Below are positions 1 to 7,182 of a DNA stretch of 58,022 nucleotides, piece by piece. The notes beneath the pieces are model-generated. The model had not been told where the DNA came from. It saw only the letters and a list, made by a program, of their open reading frames with translations, and ran no database searches. The translations under genes and the position numbers were made by a program. Each line of letters opens with the position of its first letter. Positions within the stretch are counted from its first letter, which is position 1. The stretch is taken from the NCBI GenBank assembly GCA_938008555.1, contig CALLKE010000133.1:1-58022 (forward strand), in the 5' to 3' direction. The stretch is from an uncultured Pedobacter sp. (GTDB lineage Bacteria; Bacteroidota; Bacteroidia; Sphingobacteriales; Sphingobacteriaceae).

Positions 1-119
1 CGCCGCCGACGCCACGGACGAGGCCACCTACGCCGCCACCCACGCCGCCACCCGCGACGCCACCTACGCCGCCACCTACGCCGCCACCGCCGCCGCCACC
101 GCCGACGCCACCCGCACCG
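1..119 (+). repeat. 12-bp coding minisatellite, left-end copy
   Basis: Tandem units of roughly GCC-GCC-ACC-YAC code for the tetrapeptide A-A-T-(Y/H/R/D) without frame change. GC content is far above the neighbouring gene. The matching array is at 57839-57972; the two share a stretch differing by only a base or two, as expected if they are parts of one array. Confidence 0.9.
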
Positions 120-847
120 TTAATAATGAAGGGGCTGCTCATGCATGTCATGAGATTGCGGGTGATTTTGGGATCGCTTGTGCTACACGTTGGCACAATA
201 TTTATCAGGGTGGAAATATGTGGGCAGGCTATGAAGCCTATCTCACGGCATGCAGAGATATTATCGGTTTGGAGTTAAATAGTCACGTTGCTTATACTCA
301 TTGGGAACAGGCCGCGATCCACGGCGGATTCAGGGTTATGCATGAAGAATTCTGCATGGTTAGTGATTTCCCAGAAATTATTCTCAAAGATGAACAAAAT
401 CGACCACACTGCGAGACGGGTCCATCACACCGCTGGCGCGATGGCTGGTCACTCTATCATTGGCACGGGATAAGAGTACCATCTCACTGGATTGAGGATC
501 GCGGATCGCTTGATCCGGCAGAGGTCATGAAAGAGACGAATGTCGAACTACGCGCAGCAGGTGCTGCAATCATCGGATGGCCACGCATGGTCAAGCATTT
601 GAACCGAAAAATTATTGATGGAGATCCGGATACTGATTTAGGCGCGTTAATCGAATTAACATTGCCTGGATTGTCAGAACCAGGCCGTTTTCTTCAAGCT
701 ATTTGTCCTAGAAATGGGGTGATAGTTGAGGGCGTTCCTTATGTTAGCGACGTCGACAATGAACCGATCAATACTGTAATGGCAGCGCAGGCTTGGCGTG
801 ATGGGCTGCCAGCGCGAGAATATCAGCATCCGCTATATAGGACTTGA
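2..847 (+). CDS. DUF6745-like repeat protein, C-terminal part (5' end across contig break)
   Basis: The frame is open from base 2, so the beginning is missing; it continues the gene that starts at 57548. The first ~38 codons are tetrapeptide repeats of the form (A/D)-A-T-(Y/H/R/D). They are followed by a globular region of about 240 residues containing a HWEQAAIHGG-like segment, MVSDFPEII, W-R-D-G-W-S-L-Y-H-W-H-G and IEDRGSLDP. From memory, this His/Trp-rich signature matches DUF6745, a family of unknown function found in bacteria and phages. The ATG at 218 gives 209 residues but cuts off both repeats and domain start, so I do not take it as the true start. The stop at 845-847 is 13 bases before the partner gene. 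Function unknown; family call is from pattern recognition only. Confidence 0.7.
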   Translation, partial: AADATDEATYAATHAATRDATYAATYAATAAATADATRTVNNEGAAHACHEIAGDFGIACATRWHNIYQGGNMWAGYEAYLTACRDIIGLELNSHVAYTHWEQAAIHGGFRVMHEEFCMVSDFPEIILKDEQNRPHCETGPSHRWRDGWSLYHWHGIRVPSHWIEDRGSLDPAEVMKETNVELRAAGAAIIGWPRMVKHLNRKIIDGDPDTDLGALIELTLPGLSEPGRFLQAICPRNGVIVEGVPYVSDVDNEPINTVMAAQAWRDGLPAREYQHPLYRT

Positions 848-860
848 AAGGACTAATATT

Positions 861-1214
861 ATGAAGCGTGAAGTTATTGCTCAACAGGGTGAGGCTAAGA
901 TTTTTCGTATCGATGCTTTGCCGAAAGATATGGAGACTAGACCTCCACAGCGCGACACCAATGGTGCTGCGATTATCTCTCACAGCGAGAATGGACATCA
1001 TCATGTCATCGCAGATGCCAAAGTCATAGAGCGAACGGACAATGTTCCAACAGGAATGGCTATTCTGTATGCCATCGTTAAGAACGCTACGGCATTGCGT
1101 CAGAATGCTGCAAGCCCGCATGGTGAGATTGCTCTTGATCCTGGCCTCTACGAAATCCGAGTGAGCCGAGAATATGATCCGTTTGCGGAGCAGATTCGTC
1201 GCGTACAAGATTAA
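861..1214 (+). CDS. Small partner of the DUF6745-like protein (G-H-x-H / EY-P family)
   Basis: 117 residues from the ATG at 861, preceded by AAAGGA at a good distance; an in-frame ATG at 798 lies inside the upstream gene and is not preferred. Visible elements are an N-terminal QGEA..., a central N-G-H-H-H-V-I segment, and a C-terminal HGEIALDPGLYEIRVSREYDP ending in R-R-V-Q-D. I remember this layout (start QGD-like, GHxH, EH-x-P, REY-x-P, V-x-D) from a family of small bacterial and phage proteins of unknown function that sit next to DUF6745 genes. The conserved histidines could bind metal, which is inference. Same operon as the upstream gene, 13-base gap. Confidence 0.75.
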   Translation: MKREVIAQQGEAKIFRIDALPKDMETRPPQRDTNGAAIISHSENGHHHVIADAKVIERTDNVPTGMAILYAIVKNATALRQNAASPHGEIALDPGLYEIRVSREYDPFAEQIRRVQD

Positions 1215-1229
1215 TAAAGGAAGATTAAT

Positions 1230-1505
1230 ATGAGTATCGATATTCCAAAAGACGATTTATCTCGCTCTGTAAATATTGATGCAAATACTGCATATCCCAA
1301 AAAGGTTCAATTGAGATTGGTTTGGGATCTAAAAGGACGTGAAGTTTTAAAGACAATTGAAATTAGTTCTGATGAGTTTTTTGGAATGGGTAAATATGGC
1401 GCGCCAATCCCAGCAGAAGCACTGATTCAGCATATTGAGCGTGCTAGGAGGGAGGGGCCTCCAACTTTTGTACGGCGTCGAAGGTACTTTAATGACAAAA
1501 AGTAA
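1230..1505 (+). CDS. Hypothetical protein, 91 aa
   Basis: ATG at 1230 follows AAAGGAAGATTAAT, a good ribosome binding site. Not recognised. The middle has alternating hydrophobics (VQLRLVWDLKGREVLKTIEI) suggesting beta strands; the C-terminus is basic (R-R-R-R-Y-F). Its last 14 bases overlap the start of the ParB-domain gene, so the two are probably translationally coupled. Confidence 0.6.
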   Translation: MSIDIPKDDLSRSVNIDANTAYPKKVQLRLVWDLKGREVLKTIEISSDEFFGMGKYGAPIPAEALIQHIERARREGPPTFVRRRRYFNDKK

Positions 1506-2058
1506 GAAAATTATCCCGTGGCGGGCACACAAAATTGTGGTTCGAAATCTGGAAGAACTAGTACCGTCTCCCAAAAACTCTAGAGAACATCCTCCAGAAC
1601 AGATCAGACTATTGCGTAATAGTCTTAAAGAATTTGGGTTCACAAAACCAATTTTAATAGACGATAAATATGAGATTATAGCAGGCCATGGGGTTGCCCT
1701 AGCGGCTAAGGCTGAAGGTCTGGTAGATGTTCCCACCATTACGGCAGAAGGTTGGTCAGAAGAGCAGAAGAGGGCCTATCGTCTGTTTGATAACTGGTCT
1801 GCTACTCAATCAATTTGGATACCAGATATGGTGGAATCTGAGATAACAGAACTCACAGAACTAGATTTCAATTTAGAGCCTTTAGGATTAGATGGATTTT
1901 CTCTACAGGAAGAGATTGAGGATCTTCCCCCCCAAGCCCAACGTGCACCGAAAACTAAGACAACTTTGTTTGTTTCTATAAAAAATCAGGATGTTGAAAA
2001 GGCTAGAAAAATTATTATTGCGGCCCTAAACAAAGAGAAGATAGAACATAATTTGTGA
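1492..2058 (+). CDS. ParB/sulfiredoxin-fold domain protein
   Basis: 188 residues from the ATG at 1492, behind GAAGGT; an earlier in-frame ATG at 1435 would overlap the previous gene more deeply. Residues ~15-90 show the ParB/Srx nuclease-like pattern: LEELVPSPKNSREH, helix QIRLLRNSLKEFGF, then PILID-x-K-x-E-I-I-A-G-H-G at 52-67 and A-A-K. The usual Arg after GHG is Val here, so catalytic or nucleotide binding may be altered. Such domains are often fused to phage DNA methyltransferases; no methylase is present here. The C-terminal ~90 residues have no helix-turn-helix I can see. Its position before the small terminase gene is common in phages. Confidence 0.8.
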   Translation: MTKSKKIIPWRAHKIVVRNLEELVPSPKNSREHPPEQIRLLRNSLKEFGFTKPILIDDKYEIIAGHGVALAAKAEGLVDVPTITAEGWSEEQKRAYRLFDNWSATQSIWIPDMVESEITELTELDFNLEPLGLDGFSLQEEIEDLPPQAQRAPKTKTTLFVSIKNQDVEKARKIIIAALNKEKIEHNL

Positions 2059-2085
2059 TTACTTTTTGTTGACCGGGATAATAGG

Positions 2086-2331
2086 ATGATACGTACATTC
2101 CAAGGTTTGAATTTTGAAGTAAGGTCACCGTCTTTAATGAGTTTAGTGATCCCGGATCACTTGGCAAATAAATACAGAGACATTGGAAATATTTACATAT
2201 TTTATGAAGGTGGATCTACCTGGCGATTAGTTGTAAACGGACAGCCGTATTTTGAGAGGGTCTTCTCTTCTAGAGAAGATGCAATAGATTTTTTAGGCGG
2301 AGATCGCAAAACGATTAAAAATGAAGCTTAA
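2086..2331 (+). CDS. Hypothetical protein, 81 aa
   Basis: Starts with ATG at 2086 after GGGATAATAGG. Not recognised. The protein is aromatic-rich and looks alpha/beta (SLVIPDHL, IYIFYEGGSTWRLVVNG, then a short helix REDAIDFLGG). Same direction as its neighbours. Probably an early phage gene of unknown role. Confidence 0.55.
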   Translation: MIRTFQGLNFEVRSPSLMSLVIPDHLANKYRDIGNIYIFYEGGSTWRLVVNGQPYFERVFSSREDAIDFLGGDRKTIKNEA

Positions 2332-2403
2332 AATAAAATGGCATTAGACGTATAGTTTAACTACATACAATCCATGCCGGATTGAAACAAGGTGCATCAC
2401 GCG

Positions 2404-2574
2404 ATGTCGAGATCAGATTTTAGTTGTTCTTCAGAATCCCTGGATAGGTTGATTCTTTTAGCCCATGCAGCGAAGGCAACAGGGCATACAGATCTTTATC
2501 GAAAGATGCGTAATCGGTTTCTGGACCTATATCAAGTTAAGCAAGAATGTTCAGCATTGGACGCTACGCCATGA
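2404..2574 (+). CDS. Hypothetical protein, 56 aa
   Basis: Best start is ATG 2404, with AAGG upstream; a GTG at 2392 is the alternative. The sequence is mostly helical (SLDRLILLAHAAKATGHTDLYRKMRNRFLDLY). Its stop overlaps the next ATG as ATGA, supporting a real coupled gene. No family recognised. Confidence 0.5.
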   Translation: MSRSDFSCSSESLDRLILLAHAAKATGHTDLYRKMRNRFLDLYQVKQECSALDATP

Positions 2575-2795
2575 GCAAAGAAAATAAAAGTTTAAGCAGA
2601 ATTTTTCATGATGCTCTCAATGAGAAATGTATTGAACCAATAAAACGCAAACACGGAAACTTTGTAGAGGAATGGCAACGGCACCGATTCCCTATCAAAA
2701 ATGGCATTTCATCGCATGAATCATTTTTAAGAGATATGCGAGAACCAAATACACTTTGGGAAAAAGTGCTAGATAAGGCTTTGAAAGAAAAATGA
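2571..2795 (+). CDS. Hypothetical protein, 74 aa
   Basis: ATG 2571 overlaps the previous stop by four bases (ATGA), so I prefer it to the ATG at 2547. Basic N-terminal half (KENKSLSRIFHDAL, KRKHGNFVEEW) and helical C-terminus. Not recognised. Confidence 0.5.
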   Translation: MSKENKSLSRIFHDALNEKCIEPIKRKHGNFVEEWQRHRFPIKNGISSHESFLRDMREPNTLWEKVLDKALKEK

Positions 2796-2971
2796 ATTGT
2801 AAGATGAGTGCCAATCTAAAGAAACTTAAAGATTTAGTCGATGAACAGGCAGAAGACGAAGGGCTTTGGTTTCTGGATCCTCTATGTAGTGAGGCATATC
2901 TGCAAGCTTCCCTACGAAGACTTCATGCTGAAATTGAAGATATGTTAGAGGAATATAAAAATGACAATTAA
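2792..2971 (+). CDS. Small conserved phage-type protein (LVDEQAEDEGLWF motif), 59 aa
   Basis: A short frame chained by ATGA overlap to the gene before it and by 11 bases to the one after. The protein carries LVDEQAEDEGLWF, then SEAYLQASLRRLHAEIE, a combination I remember from many small phage and bacterial hypothetical proteins (pattern LWF...EAYLQ..LR.LH..IE). It is acidic and helical. Function unknown. Confidence 0.65.
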   Translation: MNCKMSANLKKLKDLVDEQAEDEGLWFLDPLCSEAYLQASLRRLHAEIEDMLEEYKNDN

Positions 2972-3152
2972 GCCGTTCGCGGTATTTGGTTTTGAAGTGG
3001 AACCTTATAATGAAGGTGTGAAAATATATGTTATAAATGATGATACTGGGGAAGAAAATTTCACTATCTTAGGTCCTATAGGAACTAAATGCCTCTCTAA
3101 ATATCTTCAAGATGTGGTTTCGTTATCTCAATCTTCGATTCCAAATAAATAA
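2961..3152 (+). CDS. Hypothetical protein, 63 aa
   Basis: ATG 2961 lies behind GTTAGAGGAATATAAAA (GAGG as ribosome binding site) inside the end of the previous gene. Predicted beta-rich first half (FAVFGFEVEP, VKIYVIND) and a helical end. The small terminase gene follows after two bases. Not recognised. Confidence 0.5.
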   Translation: MTIKPFAVFGFEVEPYNEGVKIYVINDDTGEENFTILGPIGTKCLSKYLQDVVSLSQSSIPNK

Positions 3153-3154
3153 CT

Positions 3155-3715
3155 ATGCCAATCCTAGACAATCCACGACACGAGAATGTTTGCCAAGAAT
3201 TGGCAAAGGGAAACGCTGTCTTAAAATCCTATCAAACGGGTGGATTTAAGGGGGGTATGGTTGCTGCAAGTATATTTTGCAAGAAACCGTTTGTTAAGGA
3301 ACGGGTTAAAGAGATCCAGCAAGATCGCATCCATCAAGAAATGAAGGCTAGCCAAAGTGCGGCTGAATCTTTAGGTATCGATAAGAAATGGGTTTTGCAG
3401 AGATTGCAGTACAATGCGGAACGTTGTCTACGAGGAAAGCCAGTTCTTGATAGGAATGGAAATCAGATACCTGGTAAGTTTACAGGGATGCCGGATTCGA
3501 GGGGAGCTAACCAAGCCCTAGAGCTTATTGGCCGAGAGATCGGTATGTTTATCCAAAAGGTCGAAGTAGGGGGTCCAGGAGACTTTTCTAGGCTCACTGA
3601 TGAGGAATTGGCAGCAAAGGTAGCTTCTGACGCGGCGGCTCTAGGGATCAGCGCTGAAGCAACTGAAGCACTTCTATTGACATTCCAACCAAAAGATTCA
3701 GAAGAAGTTGATTAG
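3155..3715 (+). CDS. terS: Terminase small subunit
   Basis: 186 residues. The N-terminal 60 residues fit the DNA-binding helix-turn-helix region of small terminases (NPRHENVCQELAKGN, then KSYQTGGFKGG, then KERVKEIQ), followed by a helical oligomerisation region with ALELIGREIGMF. This subunit recognises phage DNA and presents it to the large subunit. The large subunit is not adjacent but 6.2 kb downstream (9963), separated by accessory genes. Start is ATG right after the previous stop; no strong Shine-Dalgarno is seen. Confidence 0.75.
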   Translation: MPILDNPRHENVCQELAKGNAVLKSYQTGGFKGGMVAASIFCKKPFVKERVKEIQQDRIHQEMKASQSAAESLGIDKKWVLQRLQYNAERCLRGKPVLDRNGNQIPGKFTGMPDSRGANQALELIGREIGMFIQKVEVGGPGDFSRLTDEELAAKVASDAAALGISAEATEALLLTFQPKDSEEVD

Positions 3716-3818
3716 AACAACTTGTGTTGTCTGACATAGGTGATCAATCAAAATAAACCAAAAATTTACTTGAATCCTCTAGAACTTCAATTCTGGTCGT
3801 GTTTATCCACGGGCCACT

Positions 3819-4340
3819 ATGAAAGAAATTCAGATGATTCAGAAAATAACATCTCTTAAAGTCGAGAACATAAAGGCTACTTTAAACCAGGCGCGCGAGA
3901 ATAATAAAAAAATTCAAGTTTCCGATCTCTCCGGAGAGGATCTTAGTAATCTTGATTTTACAGGCATGGATTTAAGTGGGAGTGATTTTAGGAACTCTAA
4001 TCTTCAAAATGTTTTTTTTATTCGTTCAAATCTAGATAAATGTGATTTCACCGGTGCTAATCTGCATGGTGCAGATTTTACCGGAGCTAATCTCTCAAAC
4101 ATCATTACGGAGCCACAGTGGATTATTCAGGGGCAAGTACGAAGTGATGGTCGCGCGTTCTTTCTACAGCGACTTACGGGGGATGATTGCCCGATGATCA
4201 AATCTGGTCCAATTTACTTTTCGGCGCTCTCTGCCATAGCGTGGTATAGCGCGGTAGAGGGTAGTCGGGGGAATCGAGAAGAAACTCTTATTATTATTCA
4301 ATCATTAATCGACACTATGAAAGCATTAGGCTTAAAATAA
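3819..4340 (+). CDS. Pentapeptide-repeat protein
   Basis: 173 residues. Residues ~40-90 hold about ten pentapeptide units with the A/S-D/N-L-x-x pattern (DLSNLDFTGMDLSGSDFRNS, ANLHGADFTGANLSN), which fold as a right-handed quadrilateral beta helix. After it comes a ~75-residue non-repeat domain (WIIQGQVRSDGRAFFLQRLTGDD..., then helix TLIIIQSLIDTMKAL). Pentapeptide proteins include gyrase inhibitors such as Qnr and MfpA, but that role cannot be claimed here. The 103-base leader shows an ACAAC/GTTGT hairpin and no clear promoter. Confidence 0.8.
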   Translation: MKEIQMIQKITSLKVENIKATLNQARENNKKIQVSDLSGEDLSNLDFTGMDLSGSDFRNSNLQNVFFIRSNLDKCDFTGANLHGADFTGANLSNIITEPQWIIQGQVRSDGRAFFLQRLTGDDCPMIKSGPIYFSALSAIAWYSAVEGSRGNREETLIIIQSLIDTMKALGLK

Positions 4341-4373
4341 GATCTGTACTTTCTACCAGAAGTATATCCTATC

Positions 4374-4402
4374 TTGTCATAACACACGATAAAGTGTAGA
4401 AT
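4374..4402 (+). promoter_or_regulatory. Sigma70-type promoter for the exported gene pair
   Basis: TTGTCA (4374-4379), exact 17-base spacer, TAGAAT (4397-4402): five of six consensus bases in each box. It lies 33 bases before the signal-peptide gene at 4435, so the 4435-4865 pair can be transcribed by host RNA polymerase independently of the phage programme. Confidence 0.7.
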
Positions 4403-4434
4403 ATGTCTCTGTTTAATAGGCAGGGAATGTATGA

Positions 4435-4863
4435 ATGATGAGGCTTGTTATTGCATTAGTCGCAATTCTTAGCTTTAATATATCTGAAGCTGAGGCAAGA
4501 CATCGTCATAGACACCATCATCACAGACATCACCATAGCCATCGATTACATTCAAATAGTGGTACAGTAATTGGGGGAAGACCATCAGGATGTCCGCATG
4601 CGTTTTGTGGATGTGGCGCTTCCCTTCATATATTTGGCCGAATAATTCCTAGCCTAAATTTATCATCTAATTGGCTTAGGTTTCCAAGGACTTCTCCCCG
4701 ACCGAAAACTGTAGCGGTTCGTAGGGGGCATGTGTTCGTCTTGGAACGTCACATATCAGGCTCAACATGGCTCGTTCACGATAGTAATTCTGGCGGACAT
4801 AAAACCAGACTTCATCCCAGGTCGATTGCTGGATACGTGATCGTTGATCCATCCAGAGGGTAA
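4435..4863 (+). CDS. Exported His-rich protein, Rhizobiales-type
   Basis: 142 residues. Residues 1-22 form a Sec signal peptide (MMRLVIALVAILSFNISEAEA). Then comes a run of H and R over ~20 residues, then a cysteine-containing domain: GRPSGCPHAFCGCGASLHIFG, LNLSSNWLRFPR and WLVHDSNSGGHKTRLHPRSIAGY. I recall close look-alikes in Bradyrhizobium-like genomes annotated hypothetical. The Cys/His layout recalls secreted papain-like or CHAP-like folds, which is only a suggestion. The His-rich stretch could bind metal. Has its own promoter; next gene follows at once. Confidence 0.75.
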   Translation: MMRLVIALVAILSFNISEAEARHRHRHHHHRHHHSHRLHSNSGTVIGGRPSGCPHAFCGCGASLHIFGRIIPSLNLSSNWLRFPRTSPRPKTVAVRRGHVFVLERHISGSTWLVHDSNSGGHKTRLHPRSIAGYVIVDPSRG

Positions 4864-4864
4864 T

Positions 4865-5077
4865 ATGTACAAAGTAATAATCGTTGTGGGGGTTGTATTA
4901 AGCCTTACGAATGCTGCGTCTGCCGCAGATAGGCCGCGAGGTTGGCGATGTGCCATAGTCCAAAAAGCTGTTGCCGCATATGGAGAGGTTGCTGCTATCC
5001 AATGGGCAAAAAACCACGGTTGGTCTGATAGCAAGATTATTGAAGCACAGAAGTGCCTAAGCGATAGAAGCAACTAA
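4865..5077 (+). CDS. Small exported protein, 70 aa
   Basis: ATG 4865 gives an N-terminus MYKVIIVVGVVLSLTNAASA, a classical signal peptide with an A-x-A cut site; the upstream in-frame ATG 4844 would spoil it. The mature part (RGWRCAIVQKAVAAYGEVAA, then W-A-K-N-H-G-W-S, ending EAQKCL) has two cysteines likely to form a disulphide. It matches a family of small secreted proteins that I know from Rhizobiales. One base separates it from the His-rich gene; both share the promoter at 4374. Confidence 0.7.
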   Translation: MYKVIIVVGVVLSLTNAASAADRPRGWRCAIVQKAVAAYGEVAAIQWAKNHGWSDSKIIEAQKCLSDRSN

Positions 5078-5126
5078 TTTATTGAAAATATTGATATTTA
5101 TTATTTTGTGAATTATTTCACATCGC

Positions 5127-5141
5127 AGACAATAATTGTCT
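5127..5141. promoter_or_regulatory. 15-bp palindrome, operator-like
   Basis: AGACAAT-A-ATTGTCT is a perfect 7-1-7 inverted repeat in an AT-rich leader, 75 bases before the first gene of the small-gene array. Its size and symmetry fit a dimeric repressor site. No protein partner is shown. Confidence 0.4.
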
Positions 5142-5215
5142 TGTAATAGTTTCAAAATTGTCCCATATTATTTTCAGAAAGTTGGTTCTGAAGCATCAAT
5201 AAACGGGATAAAAAA

Positions 5216-5593
5216 ATGACAAAAGCCGATATCTCTTTCACTTTTGAATTCGAAGAACTTCCCCTTGCGACCGTCAATGGCATCCCAGCCGCGCTGATTA
5301 ATGGCCGCGTTGACATTAATTATTGGCCCAATGGGGAATGGAAAATCAACCGGGTCTGTGTCGAAGGCCATCGGGAGATTTCCAGGGAAGAACGAGCTGC
5401 AGGCAAGCGTCCGTGGGTGTACGTCACCGCACCCTATTCTTTGAACCGCCTTATCATTCATCGTCTCGAATTTGATGATGAATGGCGTGACAAGATAGTA
5501 AACGCGGTTTCCGATCAGCTCGATGAAGACCACGCATCTGATGCCGACACCCGCGCCGATGTAACCAGAAACAGAAGAATGGAGGTCGCGTGA
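5216..5593 (+). CDS. Hypothetical protein, 125 aa
   Basis: First gene of the small-gene array, ATG at 5216 after GGGATAAAAAA. Beta-rich core (ISFTFEFEELPLATVNGIP, VDINYWPNGEWKINRVCVEG), charged C-terminus. Not recognised. Stop overlaps the next start (GTGATGG). Confidence 0.6.
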   Translation: MTKADISFTFEFEELPLATVNGIPAALINGRVDINYWPNGEWKINRVCVEGHREISREERAAGKRPWVYVTAPYSLNRLIIHRLEFDDEWRDKIVNAVSDQLDEDHASDADTRADVTRNRRMEVA

Positions 5594-5871
5594 TGGCTCA
5601 GCATTTGATCAACGGCATTAAAATTCACACCTATTTCGATTACCCGCCAATCCCAGTTCGAAACATGGATTGGTCTGCTGTCACTGACGATTATGACTGT
5701 GATTGCGACCAAGATGGATTTTTTAGCACTTGCCATGTCGGTCGCGGCGCTACGGAATTGGCAGCAATAAAAGACCTCATTGATCAACTGAGGGATGCAG
5801 ATATTTTTGGTGAAGTTGAGGGATCTGACGCGTGGAATGAAGCGCACGGTCAGTTTGGAGTCGGCGCATAA
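5593..5871 (+). CDS. Hypothetical protein, 92 aa
   Basis: ATG 5593 overlaps the previous TGA (TGATG); GTG at 5590 is also possible. GAGG lies just upstream. Acidic, with DYDCDCDQDGF resembling a calcium-binding loop by eye only. The end IKDLIDQLRDADIFGEVE is helical. Not recognised. Confidence 0.55.
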   Translation: MAQHLINGIKIHTYFDYPPIPVRNMDWSAVTDDYDCDCDQDGFFSTCHVGRGATELAAIKDLIDQLRDADIFGEVEGSDAWNEAHGQFGVGA

Positions 5872-5979
5872 GGTTTGTTGCGGTCGATGCTTCACGACTG
5901 TGCCAGACACACAGTCTCTACATAAACTGTTGAGCATTATGTAAGTCGTCCTGGCGGGCCATAATTTAGAAAGAATGAA

Positions 5980-6219
5980 ATGACTTTTTCGAAAACAAAA
6001 AGAACCCAAAATGTCAGAGGTCATTTGGATAGTCAGGGTCGTCTACAAATCGCTGTCCGCTTGGATAGCGTAACGTTTGACGCGCTTAAGGAGCAAGCGA
6101 TCAAAGACAAGATGTCCATTGCTGAAAAAATAAGAGACTACATCGATGTAGGATTGGGCCTGGACCAAGACTTGGATGACACACCAGAAATAACAACTTT
6201 TGAAGGGGTCTCTTCATGA
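5980..6219 (+). CDS. Ribbon-helix-helix-like DNA-binding protein
   Basis: 79 residues. A short strand (GRLQIAVRLDSVTF) followed by helices DALKEQAIKDKMSIAEKI and RDYIDVGLGL fits a CopG/Arc-type ribbon-helix-helix fold, usually a dimeric repressor. The basic N-terminus fits DNA contact. The stop overlaps the next ATG (ATGA). A candidate for binding one of the palindromes in this window, which is inference. Confidence 0.55.
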   Translation: MTFSKTKRTQNVRGHLDSQGRLQIAVRLDSVTFDALKEQAIKDKMSIAEKIRDYIDVGLGLDQDLDDTPEITTFEGVSS

Positions 6220-6335
6220 ACATCATTTTGGAAATAATATCGGCTGTATTGGTTCTAGGTCTATTTAGTTGGAACGCCTACACAATAGGTTATGCGCGTG
6301 GTCGTCAACACGCTCGTCGACTGATCTTGTGGTAG
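6216..6335 (+). CDS. Single-pass membrane microprotein, 39 aa
   Basis: ATG 6216 overlaps the previous stop as ATGA. Residues 3-20 (IILEIISAVLVLGLFSWN) form one membrane segment, followed by a basic tail (YARGRQHARRLI) that would stay in the cytoplasm. No family recognised. Confidence 0.55.
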   Translation: MNIILEIISAVLVLGLFSWNAYTIGYARGRQHARRLILW

Positions 6336-6350
6336 CGGAAGGAAAATTAA

Positions 6351-6524
6351 ATGAACTTATTAGCAAGAGATGATCGTCAGTGGTGCAACCAATGCCATGG
6401 CACCCGTAATACTTATTATTGTAAACCCACTGACGAGTATCTTTGTGAGGAGTGCGAAGAATACGCACTTAAGATGATCTCAGAGGAAGAAGAACGAGAG
6501 TTTGAAGAAGAGGATGCGAAATGA
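6351..6524 (+). CDS. Zinc-ribbon microprotein, 57 aa
   Basis: ATG 6351 is preceded by GGAAGGAAAA. Two cysteine pairs (C-N-Q-C at 12-15, then C-x9-C-E-E-C) fit a small zinc ribbon; the C-terminus is a run of glutamates. The stop overlaps the next ATG as ATGA. Confidence 0.6.
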   Translation: MNLLARDDRQWCNQCHGTRNTYYCKPTDEYLCEECEEYALKMISEEEEREFEEEDAK

Positions 6525-6952
6525 CTGAGCATACTCCGCGCCTTGGCGGTCAAGAAGCTATGGATTGGGTTGATCGCCAATTGTCGATGGATGACGACTA
6601 CCGGCATAAAGATAATGGTCCTCCTTTCATAACCGCTCTCAAGAACGGCGGCACCAAGGAAGAAGCGATCTTTGCGCTGGAGAGGATGTGGGAGGAGAAC
6701 TGTGCGTTGCGGGCAGAGATAGAGAAATTGCGTGGTGTTCCTCAAGAACAATTAGCTTGCGACTGTGGTGCGCCCACAGAAGGAGAATGGGCGGACAAGC
6801 ACACAGCCGGATGCGCGTTGCGCGCGGAGATAGATAGACTGCGTAACTTTTCAGATAAAGCCATGAAAGAATGGCAGCACGCACTTTGTCGCGAAGGCAA
6901 AATGATCGGAAGGATAACTAGCCCCATATCACAATCGGATTCCGACTCATGA
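6521..6952 (+). CDS. Coiled-coil protein with internal duplication
   Basis: 143 residues. The motif C-A-L-R-A-E-I-(E/D)-(K/R)-L-R appears twice (~60-70 and ~97-107), separated by a C-D-C-G-A-P segment; the DNA of the two copies (about 6702 and 6811) is still similar. The pattern suggests leucine-zipper helices around a small cysteine site. Coupled by ATGA at both ends. Confidence 0.6.
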   Translation: MTEHTPRLGGQEAMDWVDRQLSMDDDYRHKDNGPPFITALKNGGTKEEAIFALERMWEENCALRAEIEKLRGVPQEQLACDCGAPTEGEWADKHTAGCALRAEIDRLRNFSDKAMKEWQHALCREGKMIGRITSPISQSDSDS

Positions 6953-7182
6953 CCGACATGATTGGAGAATCCCAGCTCGAATGGGAAAAAATTATCAGTG
7001 CTCTTGTTGAAGGTCTTGCCGAGTTGCGAACACAGATAGAAGAGACGCGCGCAGAGAAAGAAAAACTACGCGCCGATGTAATCGAGGAATGCGCCGCGTT
7101 TATGGAGCGATGGTCAGATCAGGCTAGTCTGTATGCACCTGCAATCAGAGCGCTAGCAAATACTTGGGATCATCGCCCATGA
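6949..7182 (+). CDS. Coiled-coil hypothetical protein, 77 aa
   Basis: Starts on the ATGA overlap at 6949. The middle is a clear coiled coil (AELRTQIEETRAEKEKLRAD), the end ECAAFMERWSDQA is amphipathic. I recall similar small phage proteins with E-x-C-A near the middle; function unknown. Confidence 0.55.
   Translation: MTDMIGESQLEWEKIISALVEGLAELRTQIEETRAEKEKLRADVIEECAAFMERWSDQASLYAPAIRALANTWDHRP

Noticed and set aside
1..119. Tandem 12-bp repeats as a CRISPR array
   Set aside because: Units are contiguous, have no spacers and code for protein repeats in frame.
3804..3813. TTATCCACG as a DnaA box
   Set aside because: Single site one base off consensus, no cluster or AT-rich unwinding element.
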